Source: Solirubrobacterales bacterium
GTDB lineage: Bacteria > Actinomycetota > Thermoleophilia > Solirubrobacterales > 70-9
Assembly (NCBI GenBank): GCA_025450195.1
Contig: JANWHW010000010.1
Coordinates: forward strand, 48,001 to 112,000
DNA length: 64,000 bases
Reading direction: 5' to 3'
Position numbers and translations under genes: made by a program. Under the pieces are notes generated by a model. That model was not told the origin of the DNA, did no database searches, and saw only the letters and a program-made list of their open reading frames with translations. Below, piece by piece: positions 55,072 to 64,000 of the stretch (position 1 is the first letter of the stretch; each line of letters begins with the position of its first letter).

Positions 55072-56631
55072 ATGGAACAGGTGAAGCTTTACGACACCAC
55101 CTTGCGCGACGGCATGGGCGGCCACGGCATGTCGCTCTCGGTCGGCGAGAAGCTGAAGGTCGTTCTCGCCCTGGATGCGCTCGGCGTCCAGTTCATCGAG
55201 GCCGGCTTCCCAAGCTCTAACCCAAAGGAAGCAGAGCTCTTCGAGCGCCTCGCCGAGCTGGAGCTGGAGAACGCGACGATCGCTGCCTTCGGGATGACGA
55301 GGCGCAGCGGGGTCGCGGCGGCCGAAGACCCGGCCCTTGAGACGCTGGTTGGCTCTTTCGCTCCCGTGGTTTGCTTGGTTGGAAAGAGCTGGAGGCTGCA
55401 CCTCGAGAAGGTGATACGCGTCCCCGAGGAGGAGAACCTGGCGATGATTCGCGACTCGATCGCTTTCTGCCGTGGGGAGGGCAAGCGGACGATCTTCGAT
55501 GCCGAGCACTTCTTCGACGGCTACCGCGACGACTCCAACTTTGCGCTGGAGTGTGTGCGCACCGCCGCCGAGGCGGGCGCTGAGAACGTCACCCTCTGCG
55601 ACACCAACGGAGGCAGCCTGCCGAGCTTCGTCGGCGAGGCGACCGCCGCCGCCGTCGCCGCGGTTGGCGATGGGGTCGAGATAGGCATTCACACCCACAA
55701 CGACGCCGAGTGCGCGGTTGCCAACTCTCTTGCGGCGGTGGAAGCCGGAGCGCGTCTTGTGCAGGGCACGGTTAACGGCTACGGCGAGCGTTGCGGCAAC
55801 GCCAACCTCGCCTCGATCCTGCCGGCGCTGCAGCTGAAGATGGGCTTCGGGGTCGTCTCCCAGGAGCAGCTCGCGAACCTCGCTCCGACTGCCCATTACC
55901 TCGACGAGCTCTGCAACATGACGCCGGATCCCGACCAGGCATACGTCGGCCGCAATGCCTTCGCCCACAAGGCCGGAATGCACGCGGCCGGAGTGGCGGC
56001 GGACGCCAGCACGTTTGAGCACCTCGATCCGGCGCAGGTCGGCAACGACCGGGAGATCCTCGCCTCGGAGCTGTCAGGCAAGGCAACGATTCGCGCGCAG
56101 GCACAGCAGGCGGGCTTGGAGCTGGACGATGAGGCCGCCGTGCGGGCGGTCGAGCGGCTGAAGGAGCGGGAGCACCGCGGCTATCACTACGAGGCCGCGC
56201 AGGCATCGTTTGAGTTGCTTCTGAGGCAGGAGGCAGGCAGCTACGCCCCGCTGTTCAAGCTGGAGAGCTTCCGCGTGACCACGGAGAAGAGGGCTGACGG
56301 CGAGGTGGAAACCGAGGCGACTATCAAGGTCGAGGTGGATGGCGAGCGATACGTGCGGGTCGCCGAGGGCAACGGCCCCGTCAACGCACTGGATCGGGCG
56401 CTGCGGGCCGCAATCGCCGACCGCTACCCACACCTCGGCGATATCGAGCTGACCAACTACAAGGTGCGCATTCTCGACGAGAGCCACGGCACCGGCGCGA
56501 TCACGCGCGTTCTGCTCGACTCCTCCAATCGGGATCGGGAGTGGGGGACCATAGGGGTCTCGGAGAACATCATCGAGGCCTCATGGGAGGCCCTGGTGGA
56601 CTCGCTGGAGTACGCGTTTCAGCCCCGATGA
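55072..56631 (+). CDS. cimA: (R)-Citramalate synthase
   Basis: 519-aa LeuA-related enzyme that condenses pyruvate and acetyl-CoA, giving a threonine-independent route to 2-oxobutyrate and isoleucine. LYDTTLRDGMGGHGMSL, DAEHFFDGYRDD, HTHNDAECAVANSLAAVEAGA and GTVNGYGERCGNANLASI separate CimA from LeuA. The C-terminal regulatory domain would bind isoleucine. LeuCD and LeuB can process its product. ATG at 55072 preferred to TTG at 55030. Confidence 0.92.
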   Translation: MEQVKLYDTTLRDGMGGHGMSLSVGEKLKVVLALDALGVQFIEAGFPSSNPKEAELFERLAELELENATIAAFGMTRRSGVAAAEDPALETLVGSFAPVVCLVGKSWRLHLEKVIRVPEEENLAMIRDSIAFCRGEGKRTIFDAEHFFDGYRDDSNFALECVRTAAEAGAENVTLCDTNGGSLPSFVGEATAAAVAAVGDGVEIGIHTHNDAECAVANSLAAVEAGARLVQGTVNGYGERCGNANLASILPALQLKMGFGVVSQEQLANLAPTAHYLDELCNMTPDPDQAYVGRNAFAHKAGMHAAGVAADASTFEHLDPAQVGNDREILASELSGKATIRAQAQQAGLELDDEAAVRAVERLKEREHRGYHYEAAQASFELLLRQEAGSYAPLFKLESFRVTTEKRADGEVETEATIKVEVDGERYVRVAEGNGPVNALDRALRAAIADRYPHLGDIELTNYKVRILDESHGTGAITRVLLDSSNRDREWGTIGVSENIIEASWEALVDSLEYAFQPR

Positions 56632-56761
56632 GCGGAGCGAGCAAGCGTCTATATCTGATTCTCCGTGCTGCAAGCGAAGCGAAATCATTTATGCCTGAGC
56701 GCGGAGCGAGCAAGCGTCGAAATATGGTGATGCACGCAGCGAGCGAAGCGCGAAATTTGTG
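56630..56761 (+). repeat. Linker repeats D1 and D2 before the DegT gene
   Basis: D1 (56630-56690): GAGCGGAGCGAGCAAGCG, TCTGATTCTCCGTGCTG, CAAGCGAAGCG. D2 (56697-56759): GAGCGCGGAGCGAGCAAGCG, AAATATGGTGATGCACGCAG, GCGAAGCGCGAAATTT. D2 differs from C1 at only a few bases. They fill the whole gap between cimA and the DegT gene. Confidence 0.65.
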
Positions 56762-57883
56762 ATGACCGAAGAATCAATACCGCTTGCGAAACCGGAGCTT
56801 GGGCGCCGCGAGGAGGATCTGGTGCTCGAGGTGCTGCGTTCGGGCCGGCTCTCACTGGGGCCGATGGGCGAGCGCTTCGAGCGCGAGTTCGCCGCCTGGC
56901 TGGGAGTGGAGGACGCAGTCGCGGTCTCCAGCGGCACCGCTGCTTTGCACCTCGGGGTGCGAGCCCTCGGCTGGGGCAGCGGCGACGAGGTCCTGACCAG
57001 CCCCTTCAGCTTCGTCGCCTCAGCCAATTGCCTCCTCTACGAGGGCGTTCGTCCGATCTTTTGCGATATCGACCCCGACACCCTCAACCTGGATCCCTCC
57101 ACCGCGGCGGAGGCGGTGGGCGAGCGAACCGTCGGCATGCTGCCGGTCCACATCTTTGGTTACCCGGCCGCAATGCCCGAGCTCGAGGCGCTGGCGAAGG
57201 CCCATGGCCTCGGCGTGCTCGAGGACGCCTGCGAGGCTGTCGGAGCGGTCGACGCCGATGCCCGAAAGGTGGGTTCTCGCGGCAACCTCGCCACCTTCGC
57301 CTTCTATGCGAACAAGCAGATGACGACGGGGGAGGGGGGAATGATCATCCCGTCCGACGGTGAGGCCGCCGAGCGACTGCGCTCAGAGCGCAACCAGGGC
57401 CGCGCGGCCGATATGGGCTGGCTCGACCACGGTCGACTGGGCTTTAACTACAGGCTCTCTGACGTGGCTGCCGCGATTGGTGTCGCCCAAACCGAAAAGC
57501 TCGATGCGATGCTGACGCAGCGCTCGCGCGTGGCGGCGCTCTACGAGGAAGGCCTGGACGCCGTCGAGGGCCTGGAGGCGCCGGTCGCCGGGCGTGGCGA
57601 GGAGTTGCGCAGCTGGTTCGTTTACATCGTTCGCCTACCGCGCGAGGTCGACCGCGACGCGACGATTGCGCGCCTCGGCGAACGCGGCATCGCCAGCAAG
57701 GCTTACCTGCCCTGTATCCACCTTTTCCCGCACCTGCGCGAGCTTGGCTACCGAGAGGGCCAGTTCCCGGTGGCCGAAGAGGCCTCGGCTCGCTCCCTCG
57801 CGCTGCCTTTCTTCACCTCGATGACCGAGTCCCAGGTTGCTCGTGTCTGCAAAGAGTTGGCAACGGCGCTCGACCAGGGATAA
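56762..57883 (+). CDS. DegT/DnrJ/EryC1/StrS-family aminotransferase
   Basis: 373-aa PLP enzyme of the sugar-aminotransferase family. VAVSSGTAALHLGVRALG, SPFSFVASANCLLYEGVRPIFCD, EDACEAVGA, FAFYANKQMTTGEGGM (PLP Lys in the NKQ region) and GFNYRLSDVAAAIGVAQ are diagnostic. Members usually aminate nucleotide-linked keto sugars for envelope polysaccharide. No other nucleotide-sugar gene is adjacent, so its pathway is unclear. ATG at 56762; a GTG one codon earlier is possible. Confidence 0.88.
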   Translation: MTEESIPLAKPELGRREEDLVLEVLRSGRLSLGPMGERFEREFAAWLGVEDAVAVSSGTAALHLGVRALGWGSGDEVLTSPFSFVASANCLLYEGVRPIFCDIDPDTLNLDPSTAAEAVGERTVGMLPVHIFGYPAAMPELEALAKAHGLGVLEDACEAVGAVDADARKVGSRGNLATFAFYANKQMTTGEGGMIIPSDGEAAERLRSERNQGRAADMGWLDHGRLGFNYRLSDVAAAIGVAQTEKLDAMLTQRSRVAALYEEGLDAVEGLEAPVAGRGEELRSWFVYIVRLPREVDRDATIARLGERGIASKAYLPCIHLFPHLRELGYREGQFPVAEEASARSLALPFFTSMTESQVARVCKELATALDQG

Positions 57884-57895
57884 TCGCCAGCTTCC

Positions 57896-59290
57896 ATGTC
57901 TCGTTTCCGCAAAGACCCGGACCCGCGCTTCTGGCGGCTCAATCGCTCGATCGAGTTCGATTGGCGCCTGGCGCCGTACGACATCGACCAGTCCCAGGCC
58001 CACGCCCGCGGTCTTTGTGCGATCGGGGTGCTCGACGACGATGAGCTGGCGAAGATCGATACAGGCCTCGAGCAGGTTCGCGCCCGGATGGGAGCGCACG
58101 GCTTCCAATTCGACGACTCCGACGAGGACATTCACATGGCGATCGAGCGGCTGCTCGGCGAGGAGATCGGGCCGCTGGCTGGCAAGCTGCACACCGGTCG
58201 CTCCCGCAACGACCAGGTCGCCACCGATGTAGCGATGGTCGTGCAGGTGCACTCCCTGCAGGCGATCGAGCTCGCCGGCGCGACTATGGAACGGCTGCTG
58301 GAGCTGGCTGAGCGCCATCGCGATTGGCCGATGCCCGGCTACACCCATCTACAGCGCGCCCAGCCCGTCTACCTCGGCCACCATCTGCTGGCCTACTTCT
58401 GGATGCTGGCGCGGGACGTTCTGCGCTTCCAGTTCGCGCTCGACAGCGCCTCGGTGATGCCGCTCGGCTCGGGTGCTCTGGCGGGCGTCAACTGGGAGAT
58501 CGACAGGCGCGCCGTCGCCGACGATCTCGGCTTCGAACACGTCAGCCCCAACTCGATCGACGGGGCCTCCAACCGGGACTTCGTCCTCGACTACCTTGCG
58601 GCGGCTTCGACCTGCGCGATGCACCTCTCCCGGTTTGGCTCCGAGATCGTTATTTGGTCGAGCAGCGAGTTTGGTTTCTGCGAGCTCGACGAGTCGTTCT
58701 CCTCGGGGTCGAGCATCATGCCCCAGAAGAAGAATCCCGACTCGGCCGAGCTGCTGCGGGCGAAGAGCCCACGGGTCGGTGCCTCCTATGCGGCGCTGCT
58801 GGGGACGATGCATGCGCTGCCGCTCACCTACGGCAAGGACATGCAGGAGGACAAGGAGCCGCTCTTCGACGCGATCGACACGGTGGAGCTTTGCCTCGAA
58901 GCGACAGAGGGGATGCTGGAGGGGATCGAGTTCGACCGCGAGCGGCTCGAGGAGGCCTCCGGCGACGAGGTGCTGGCGGCGACCGAGGTGGCCGACCTGC
59001 TGGTTCGCAAGGGCGTTCCCTTCAGGGAGGCGCACGGAATTGTCGGTGGGCTGGTTCGCGACGCCCTCGCGCAGGGCAAGGCCCTGTCCGAGTTGACGCC
59101 CGAGGAGCTGCAGAAGAGCTCGGAGCATCTCGACGACTCCTTCTACGACCTCCTGAAGAGGGACAGCTGGCTCGAGTCGAAGCGGATAGAGGGCGGCACG
59201 GGCTCTGAGGCCCTGGCCAACCAGATCGCGTTTGCCCACGAGACGCTCGGCGCCGTTAAGGAGCGAGTGCGGGACGAGCGCGACTCGTGA
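57896..59290 (+). CDS. argH: Argininosuccinate lyase
   Basis: 464-aa fumarase/aspartase superfamily enzyme; last step of arginine synthesis. DEDIHMAIERLL, HTGRSRNDQVATD, PGYTHLQRAQPVYLGHHLLAY and the signature GSSIMPQKKNPDSAELLR are all present. No other arg gene is in the window. Its stop overlaps the next gene (GTGA). Confidence 0.96.
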   Translation: MSRFRKDPDPRFWRLNRSIEFDWRLAPYDIDQSQAHARGLCAIGVLDDDELAKIDTGLEQVRARMGAHGFQFDDSDEDIHMAIERLLGEEIGPLAGKLHTGRSRNDQVATDVAMVVQVHSLQAIELAGATMERLLELAERHRDWPMPGYTHLQRAQPVYLGHHLLAYFWMLARDVLRFQFALDSASVMPLGSGALAGVNWEIDRRAVADDLGFEHVSPNSIDGASNRDFVLDYLAAASTCAMHLSRFGSEIVIWSSSEFGFCELDESFSSGSSIMPQKKNPDSAELLRAKSPRVGASYAALLGTMHALPLTYGKDMQEDKEPLFDAIDTVELCLEATEGMLEGIEFDRERLEEASGDEVLAATEVADLLVRKGVPFREAHGIVGGLVRDALAQGKALSELTPEELQKSSEHLDDSFYDLLKRDSWLESKRIEGGTGSEALANQIAFAHETLGAVKERVRDERDS

Positions 59291-59913
59291 GCCCCGGCGC
59301 GGCGCCGGCGGCCTCCGAGCAGAGGCTGGACGCCGGTTTCTTCGCGCGCTCTGTCCATGTCGTGGCCCAGGACCTGATCGGGTGTCGCCTCTTTCACGAT
59401 GGCTGCGGCGGGACGATCGTCGAGACGGAGAGCTACGAGCGCGACGACCCCGCCTGTCACGCCTACGTTGGGCTCACGGACCGCACCGAGGTCCTCTTCG
59501 GCCCTCCAGGCCGGGCCTACGTCTATCTCTCTTACGGCATTCATAGCCTGCTGAATGCCGTCTCCGAGCCCGATGGTCAGGCGGCGGCGGTGTTGATCAG
59601 GGCAATGGAGCCGACGGCAGGGCTGGAGGAGATGCGGGCTAGACGAGGCAGGCAGGCCGATGTTGAGCTCTGCTCGGGCCCCGGGAAGCTGACCGAGGCG
59701 CTGGGCGTAGGCCTCGACGCCAACGGTGCCGATTTGGCGGAGGAGCCATTCCTGATGCTGCCTCGCGAGCAGGGCTGGAGCGGGAAGATCGTCACCGGGC
59801 CCCGTGTCGGGATCACCAAGGCGGTGGAGAATCCGTGGCGCTTCTGCCTCGCCGGCAGCCGCTTCGTCTCCCGACCGCGGCCCAAATCAAAATCAGCGTC
59901 AGGCGGCGTTTGA
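59287..59913 (+). CDS. 3-Methyladenine DNA glycosylase (AAG/MPG family)
   Basis: 208-aa Aag-type glycosylase that removes alkylated bases. VAQDLIGCRLF, IVETESYERDDPACHAYVG with the catalytic Glu, TEVLFGPPGRAYVYLSYGIHSLLN, VLIRAMEP and LCSGPGKLTEALGV are conserved. The GTG start overlaps the argH stop by 4 bp, so it is co-translated with argH, an arrangement also seen in other actinobacteria. The C-terminal tail is Lys/Ser-rich. Confidence 0.93.
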   Translation: MSPGAAPAASEQRLDAGFFARSVHVVAQDLIGCRLFHDGCGGTIVETESYERDDPACHAYVGLTDRTEVLFGPPGRAYVYLSYGIHSLLNAVSEPDGQAAAVLIRAMEPTAGLEEMRARRGRQADVELCSGPGKLTEALGVGLDANGADLAEEPFLMLPREQGWSGKIVTGPRVGITKAVENPWRFCLAGSRFVSRPRPKSKSASGGV

Positions 59914-59925
59914 TTTCGGGGGCGG

Positions 59926-62157
59926 CTAACCGGGGGCGGCGGCACCGCCGGTGCCGCCGCTGACACCACCGGATTCCGGTGCCGTCGCTTCTTCCGGCGC
60001 CGGTGCGCTGGATTCGGGTTCGGTTGGGGCAGCCGATTCGGTTTCAGGCGCTGAGGATTCCGTGCTCGGTTCCGAATAGGACGGAGTGGAGGGGGCGTAG
60101 GTGGAATCGGAGGAATCGCCCTCTTCCTCACTCTCCTTTTCCAGCGCTCGTTCGCTCTGAATGTCCTCCCAAGCCGAGATCACCCCAGCCCAGATCAGCG
60201 CTGGGAAGGTGCCGCCGTCCACTGGCCCGCCTTCGAACTCTGTCGTCATCGGAGTCGTCGTATCGGCGTAACCGACCCATACACAGGCGGTGACCTCTTC
60301 TGTCGCTCCACAAAACCAAGCATCCCCGTTGTTCTCGGTCGTCCCCGTCTTGCCCCATTGCGAAGAATCTCCGATGTTTGCCTTGGTCCCGGTGCCGCTG
60401 GTGACTACCGAGCTGAGAATCGACTTCGCTTCTTCGGCAACACCGGCTGGGATCACTTGGGTGTGGATCGAGTCGTTGTCGCCGTCCTTGATCAGCTCGT
60501 TGTCCTTGTCGGTGACTTCGGTATAGGCGACGGGGCTATCGCCGGGAATCGGGGCCAGTGTGCCGCTGACTCGATCGCCGTCGTTGGCGAGGGTCGAGAA
60601 GGCGTAGGTCCACTCCAAGGGGGTCACGCCTTCCTTGAGGCCGCCGAGCACCATCGCCGGGTTGGTCGAGAGATGGGTCTGGACACCCAGTTTGTGCGCC
60701 GTGCGGGCGATCGCGCGAGTGCCGCCTTTGATGCTTTCCAGCCCAACCTGCGCGTAGACGGAGTTGTCGGAGTAGGTGGTGGCCGTGGCCAGCGAAGCCG
60801 AGCCGAGGTAGCTGTCCTCGTAGTTGTTGACCTCAAACACTTCCTGGCCTTTCTTGCCGAAGTAAAAGACCTGTGGCCCAGATTCGTAGACCGTTTCCGG
60901 CGAGATCCCTTGCTCTAGCGCCGTCGTCAGGATGATCGGCTTGATCGAGGAGCCGGGTTGACGGTGACCAAGGGTCGCCAAGTTGAAGGGCTTTTCTTCG
61001 AAATCAGGTCCCGCGACCATTGCCTTGATTGCGGCATTGCGATTGTCAATGACGACCAAGGCCGAGGTGGGGCCGAGGCTGCCGAGATAGGAGTTGACCA
61101 CTTCCTCGGCTGCCCCCTGCAGCCGCAGGTCGAGGGTCGACTTGACTTTCAGCCCGCCGAAGAAGGTCTTGGCCGCGCCGTAGCGGTCAACCAGCTGCTG
61201 GCGCAGCCAGGAGGTGAAATAGGGAGCTTCCGATTCCAGTCGAGGCGGCTCGATGTCATCGGGGGCCGGCAGGGCCTGGGTGGTCCCTTCTTCGAACTGG
61301 GTCTGAGTGATGTAGCCCTGTTCGTACATCTTTTCCAGCACCAGATTGCGGCGGGCGAGGGAGTTTTCGGGATAGAACTTCGGGTCATAGGCGGATGGAG
61401 AGGCGATGACCCCGGCCAGGGTCGCGGCCTCCCAGGGCTCCAGCACCGCGGCACAGGGGTCCGTTGGAGTACCGCACCCAGGATGGGCCTCGCCGAAGAA
61501 GGTGCGGGCCGCGGCCTCGATTCCGTAGGCGCCCTCGCCGAAATAGATCGTGTTGAGGTACTGGGTGAGGATCTTGTCCTTGCTCCAGTGACGCTCCAGC
61601 CGGTAGGCGAGCGCGGCCTCCCGGAACTTCTGGAAGAGGGTGCGGCTCTCTTGTGCGGCGAGCGCGTTCTTGACGAACTGCTCGGTGATGGTCGAGCCAC
61701 CCTGCGCAGCACTCTGGCTCATGATGTCCTTGACCAGAGCGCGGCCGATGCCCTGGAAGTCGACGCCCTCGTGCTCGTAGAAGCGAGCGTCCTCGATTGA
61801 GACCACCGCGTTCTTGATGTTCGGTGAGATCTGGCCCGAGTTGAGCAGGATCTTGTTTTGGTTGCTCGTCAGTGTGCCGATCGGCTCGCCGTTGGCGTCG
61901 AATACCTCGCTGTTCTTCGACGCCTTGTACTGGGCGAAGTTGTAGATGGCCGGTAGGTCCTGGGAGACCGCCATCATCATTCCGAAGACCGTCGAGACCA
62001 TGGCCAAGACGCTCAAGCCCAGCAGCACGAACAGAATCCGAAGCTTCTTCAGGCGTGGCTTGGAACCCCGGTCTGGCGGGGGGGGTGGGCCAGGGGGCGG
62101 AACCGCGCCGCCCGGCCGGCGGGGCTTTGTTCCAACGGCCGCCATCGAGACTCGCAT
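59926..62157 (-). CDS. Bifunctional penicillin-binding protein 1A
   Basis: 743 aa, class A PBP. A Pro-rich cytoplasmic start and one membrane segment (LRILFVLLGLSVLAMVSTVFG) lead into the GT51 transglycosylase: EDARFYEHEGVDFQGIGRAL, GGSTITEQFVKN and RKFREAALAYRLER-like KFREAALAYRLERHWSKD. The transpeptidase has GSSIKPII (SxxK), YSDNSVYAQ (SxN) and WGKTGTTEN (KTG). The last 80 residues are a low-complexity Ser/Pro/Glu tail ending in Gly-rich sequence. ATG at 62157 chosen; 62145 or 62199 are possible. Confidence 0.94.
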   Translation of the reverse strand: MRVSMAAVGTKPRRPGGAVPPPGPPPPPDRGSKPRLKKLRILFVLLGLSVLAMVSTVFGMMMAVSQDLPAIYNFAQYKASKNSEVFDANGEPIGTLTSNQNKILLNSGQISPNIKNAVVSIEDARFYEHEGVDFQGIGRALVKDIMSQSAAQGGSTITEQFVKNALAAQESRTLFQKFREAALAYRLERHWSKDKILTQYLNTIYFGEGAYGIEAAARTFFGEAHPGCGTPTDPCAAVLEPWEAATLAGVIASPSAYDPKFYPENSLARRNLVLEKMYEQGYITQTQFEEGTTQALPAPDDIEPPRLESEAPYFTSWLRQQLVDRYGAAKTFFGGLKVKSTLDLRLQGAAEEVVNSYLGSLGPTSALVVIDNRNAAIKAMVAGPDFEEKPFNLATLGHRQPGSSIKPIILTTALEQGISPETVYESGPQVFYFGKKGQEVFEVNNYEDSYLGSASLATATTYSDNSVYAQVGLESIKGGTRAIARTAHKLGVQTHLSTNPAMVLGGLKEGVTPLEWTYAFSTLANDGDRVSGTLAPIPGDSPVAYTEVTDKDNELIKDGDNDSIHTQVIPAGVAEEAKSILSSVVTSGTGTKANIGDSSQWGKTGTTENNGDAWFCGATEEVTACVWVGYADTTTPMTTEFEGGPVDGGTFPALIWAGVISAWEDIQSERALEKESEEEGDSSDSTYAPSTPSYSEPSTESSAPETESAAPTEPESSAPAPEEATAPESGGVSGGTGGAAAPG

Positions 62158-62228
62158 AGGCGCAGATAGATCCGCCGAGCGAAGGCGGCAGTCTAGCATT
62201 GCGCCATGAGCAGTCGAGCGGGCAAGCC

Positions 62229-63386
62229 ATGCTGGATCTGACGCGTAACGCGGTAGAGGTGTTGCCGGAGGGCCTGCTCGACCAGCAGCTGAAAGGCGAC
62301 CGACTGCTGCGCGTCAAGCTGGGGATCGATCCGACCACCTCCGATATCCACCTCGGCCACACGGTCGTGCTGGAGAAGCTGCGCGAATTTCAAGAGGCCG
62401 GCCACACGGTTGTGCTGATCGTCGGCGACTTCACCGCTCAGGTTGGCGATCCCAGCGGTCGTTCGACCCAGCGGCCGCTTCCCTCTGCCGAGGAGATTGC
62501 CGCCAATGCCTCGACCTACCAAGAGCAGGCTTTCAAGGTTCTCGACCGAGAGCGCACCGAGGTTCGCTTCAACAGCGAGTGGCTGCGGATGGAGCCCGAG
62601 GTTTTACTGGGGCTGCTTGCCCAGACCACAGTGGCTCGGTTGCTCGAGCGCGACGACTTCCAGAAGCGACTTTCAGCCAATGCGCCGATCGCGGCTTTGG
62701 AGCTGCTCTATCCCCTGCTGCAGGGGTATGACTCGGTGGCGGTGAAAGCCGACGTCGAGATCGGGGGGACCGATCAGAAGTTCAACCTGCTCTTCGGCCG
62801 TGACATCCAATCCGCCTATGGCCAGAAGCCTCAGTCGATCTTGACGATGCCGATCCTGGTTGGAATCGATGGCACTCAGAAGATGAGTAAGTCGTTGGAC
62901 AACTACGTCGGCGTCACAGACCCCGCGGAGGAGATGTTCGGCCGCTTGATGAGCATTCCCGATGAGGCAATGCCCGAGTACTACCGGCTGCTGCTCGGCG
63001 CTGAGTTGCCGTCTGGAGCGCCCAACGAGGCAAAGCGGGAGCTGGGGCGGAGGATCGCCGATCGCTACCACGGGGCGGGGGCTGGGGAGGACGCGGAGCA
63101 TCGCTTCAACCAGATCCACGTGTTCAAGGGCGTCCCTGACGACGTAGAGGAGATCGATCTACATCCCTACAGCGCCAACGGCAAACAGGTCCACATGCCG
63201 CTGCTGATCGCCAGGGTTTTCGGTGAGAGCTCCAGTGAGGCCCGTCGCCTGATCGAGCAGGGCGCGGTAAAGATCGACGGCGAGGCCCTGCCTGCCGACG
63301 CCTGGGATCTGGAGCCGGAGGCGCTCTTCGGCAAGGTGGTCCAGGTGGGCAAGCGCCGCTTTAAGCGGATCAAGCCTGACGGCTAG
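62229..63386 (+). CDS. tyrS: Tyrosyl-tRNA synthetase
   Basis: 385-aa class I synthetase. KLGIDPTTSDIHLGHTVVL contains the HIGH motif (HLGH) and TQKMSKSLDNYVG the KMSKS motif; a C-terminal S4 RNA-binding domain (SEARRLIEQGAVKIDG) follows. ATG at 62229; a TTG at 62199 is in frame. A -10-like TAGCAT (62193-62198) lies upstream, followed by a possible 11-codon ORF from the ATG at 62206 that overlaps the tyrS start. Diverges from the PBP gene. The rRNA operon follows. Confidence 0.95.
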   Translation: MLDLTRNAVEVLPEGLLDQQLKGDRLLRVKLGIDPTTSDIHLGHTVVLEKLREFQEAGHTVVLIVGDFTAQVGDPSGRSTQRPLPSAEEIAANASTYQEQAFKVLDRERTEVRFNSEWLRMEPEVLLGLLAQTTVARLLERDDFQKRLSANAPIAALELLYPLLQGYDSVAVKADVEIGGTDQKFNLLFGRDIQSAYGQKPQSILTMPILVGIDGTQKMSKSLDNYVGVTDPAEEMFGRLMSIPDEAMPEYYRLLLGAELPSGAPNEAKRELGRRIADRYHGAGAGEDAEHRFNQIHVFKGVPDDVEEIDLHPYSANGKQVHMPLLIARVFGESSSEARRLIEQGAVKIDGEALPADAWDLEPEALFGKVVQVGKRRFKRIKPDG

Positions 63387-63672
63387 GCAAACCGCTGCCG
63401 CAGCGCTATACTCCCCGGTCCCTCTGGGCGAGGCCCGGTGCCTAGCCCATGCGTGAAGAGTGGCGAGTCCCGCCACGGACGGCGCAGCGGTCTTTGAAAA
63501 CTGAGCAGCGTGCACCCCGCGGACATTCGTGTTCGTGGGTTGTTTGAGCCCGATCCACTCGGTCACGTCAGCGTGCCGAGTGGTCTGATTTACCCGTCAT
63601 GCCGGTCGCCGAGTATGTGTACCCGGCGATTTGCAATTTTGCCAGGCATGACACTCTCTGTAGAGAAGTATC
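63387..63672 (+). promoter_or_regulatory. rRNA operon promoter and 16S leader
   Basis: TATACT (63407-63412) is a strong -10; the -35 at 17-bp spacing (TAGGCA) is weak. The leader has TTTGAAAACTGA near 63494, a sequence often found in rRNA leaders and linked to antitermination or processing. GTCATGCC (63597) with GGCATGAC (63643) could form the base of the precursor 16S stem cut by RNase III. CCACTCGG/CCGAGTGG forms another hairpin. No protein gene is seen here. Confidence 0.6.

Positions 63673-64000
<328 letters not shown>

Overview
The window is 64 kb of high-GC chromosomal DNA that ends inside a 16S rRNA gene. Gene content points to an actinobacterium, most likely of the class Thermoleophilia (Solirubrobacterales/Gaiellales-like). 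Reasons: Gram-positive-style cell-wall genes without outer-membrane genes, GatCAB plus a discriminating-type GltX, a secreted 'NAVTxxKL' repeat protein, an AbiEi/DUF559 protein of a kind common in that class, frequent leaderless-looking starts (TANNNT 6-7 nt before the start codon), and a 16S 5' region compatible with that group. The class assignment is inference and needs a 16S search. Almost all genes are intact chromosomal housekeeping genes.

Layout. 1-10.9 kb: an Rpf/transglycosylase-like secreted protein, dnaE, a small Cys-rich protein, an acyl-CoA dehydrogenase, endonuclease IV, gltX, and an HDOD-LuxR regulator. 11-17 kb: an atypical NarL-type regulator, a cysteine module (rrf2-cysK-cysE), a PcrA/UvrD helicase and folD. 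17-21 kb: a Pro-rich membrane protein and gatCAB. 21.2-22.9 kb: a complete IS1595-family element (1,659 bp, 27-bp terminal inverted repeats, 8-bp target duplication) carrying two extra genes and inserted at the edge of a 33-nt palindrome in front of a type II NADH dehydrogenase gene. 24.5-29.7 kb: a lipid-linked sugar cluster with a DUF2304-GT2 synthase, two GT-C transferases and a UDP-sulfoquinovose synthase. 29.8-40.5 kb: branched-chain amino acid genes (ilvB, ilvN, ilvC) interleaved with a menaquinone set (menF, menD, menC, menA, menB, menE). 41-45.6 kb: cupin, serC-serA, a quinone-oxidoreductase-like protein and an RTX-like secreted protein. 45.8-57.9 kb: leuA, an AbiEi/DUF559 protein, an XRE-cupin regulator, leuC-leuD, a methyltransferase, leuB, ilvE, cimA and a DegT aminotransferase. 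57.9-63.4 kb: argH, alkyladenine glycosylase, penicillin-binding protein 1A and tyrS. 63.4-64 kb: rRNA promoter, leader and the start of 16S.

Together the ilv/leu/cimA genes give nearly a full branched-chain amino acid pathway in which isoleucine can come from pyruvate through citramalate; ilvD and leuA-independent steps are not seen. Serine (serC, serA) feeds cysteine (cysE, cysK). The men genes supply the menaquinone that the adjacent-region NADH dehydrogenase would reduce; menH and menG are not in the window.

The least explained structure is repetitive. Three dispersed families were found by eye: (1) a 68-78 nt palindromic element with compensatory stem changes, present five times, twice in frame inside paralogous glycosyltransferase genes and once over the cysE start; (2) a 47-nt palindrome with a 5-nt loop, present three times, once forming the start of the AbiEi/DUF559 gene; (3) a 'GGAGCGAGC...GCGAGCGAAGCG' linker found directly before the start codons of ilvB, ilvC, leuB, the DegT gene and the GT2 gene. 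A possible structured leader precedes leuA. No CRISPR array, prophage or tRNA gene was recognised.
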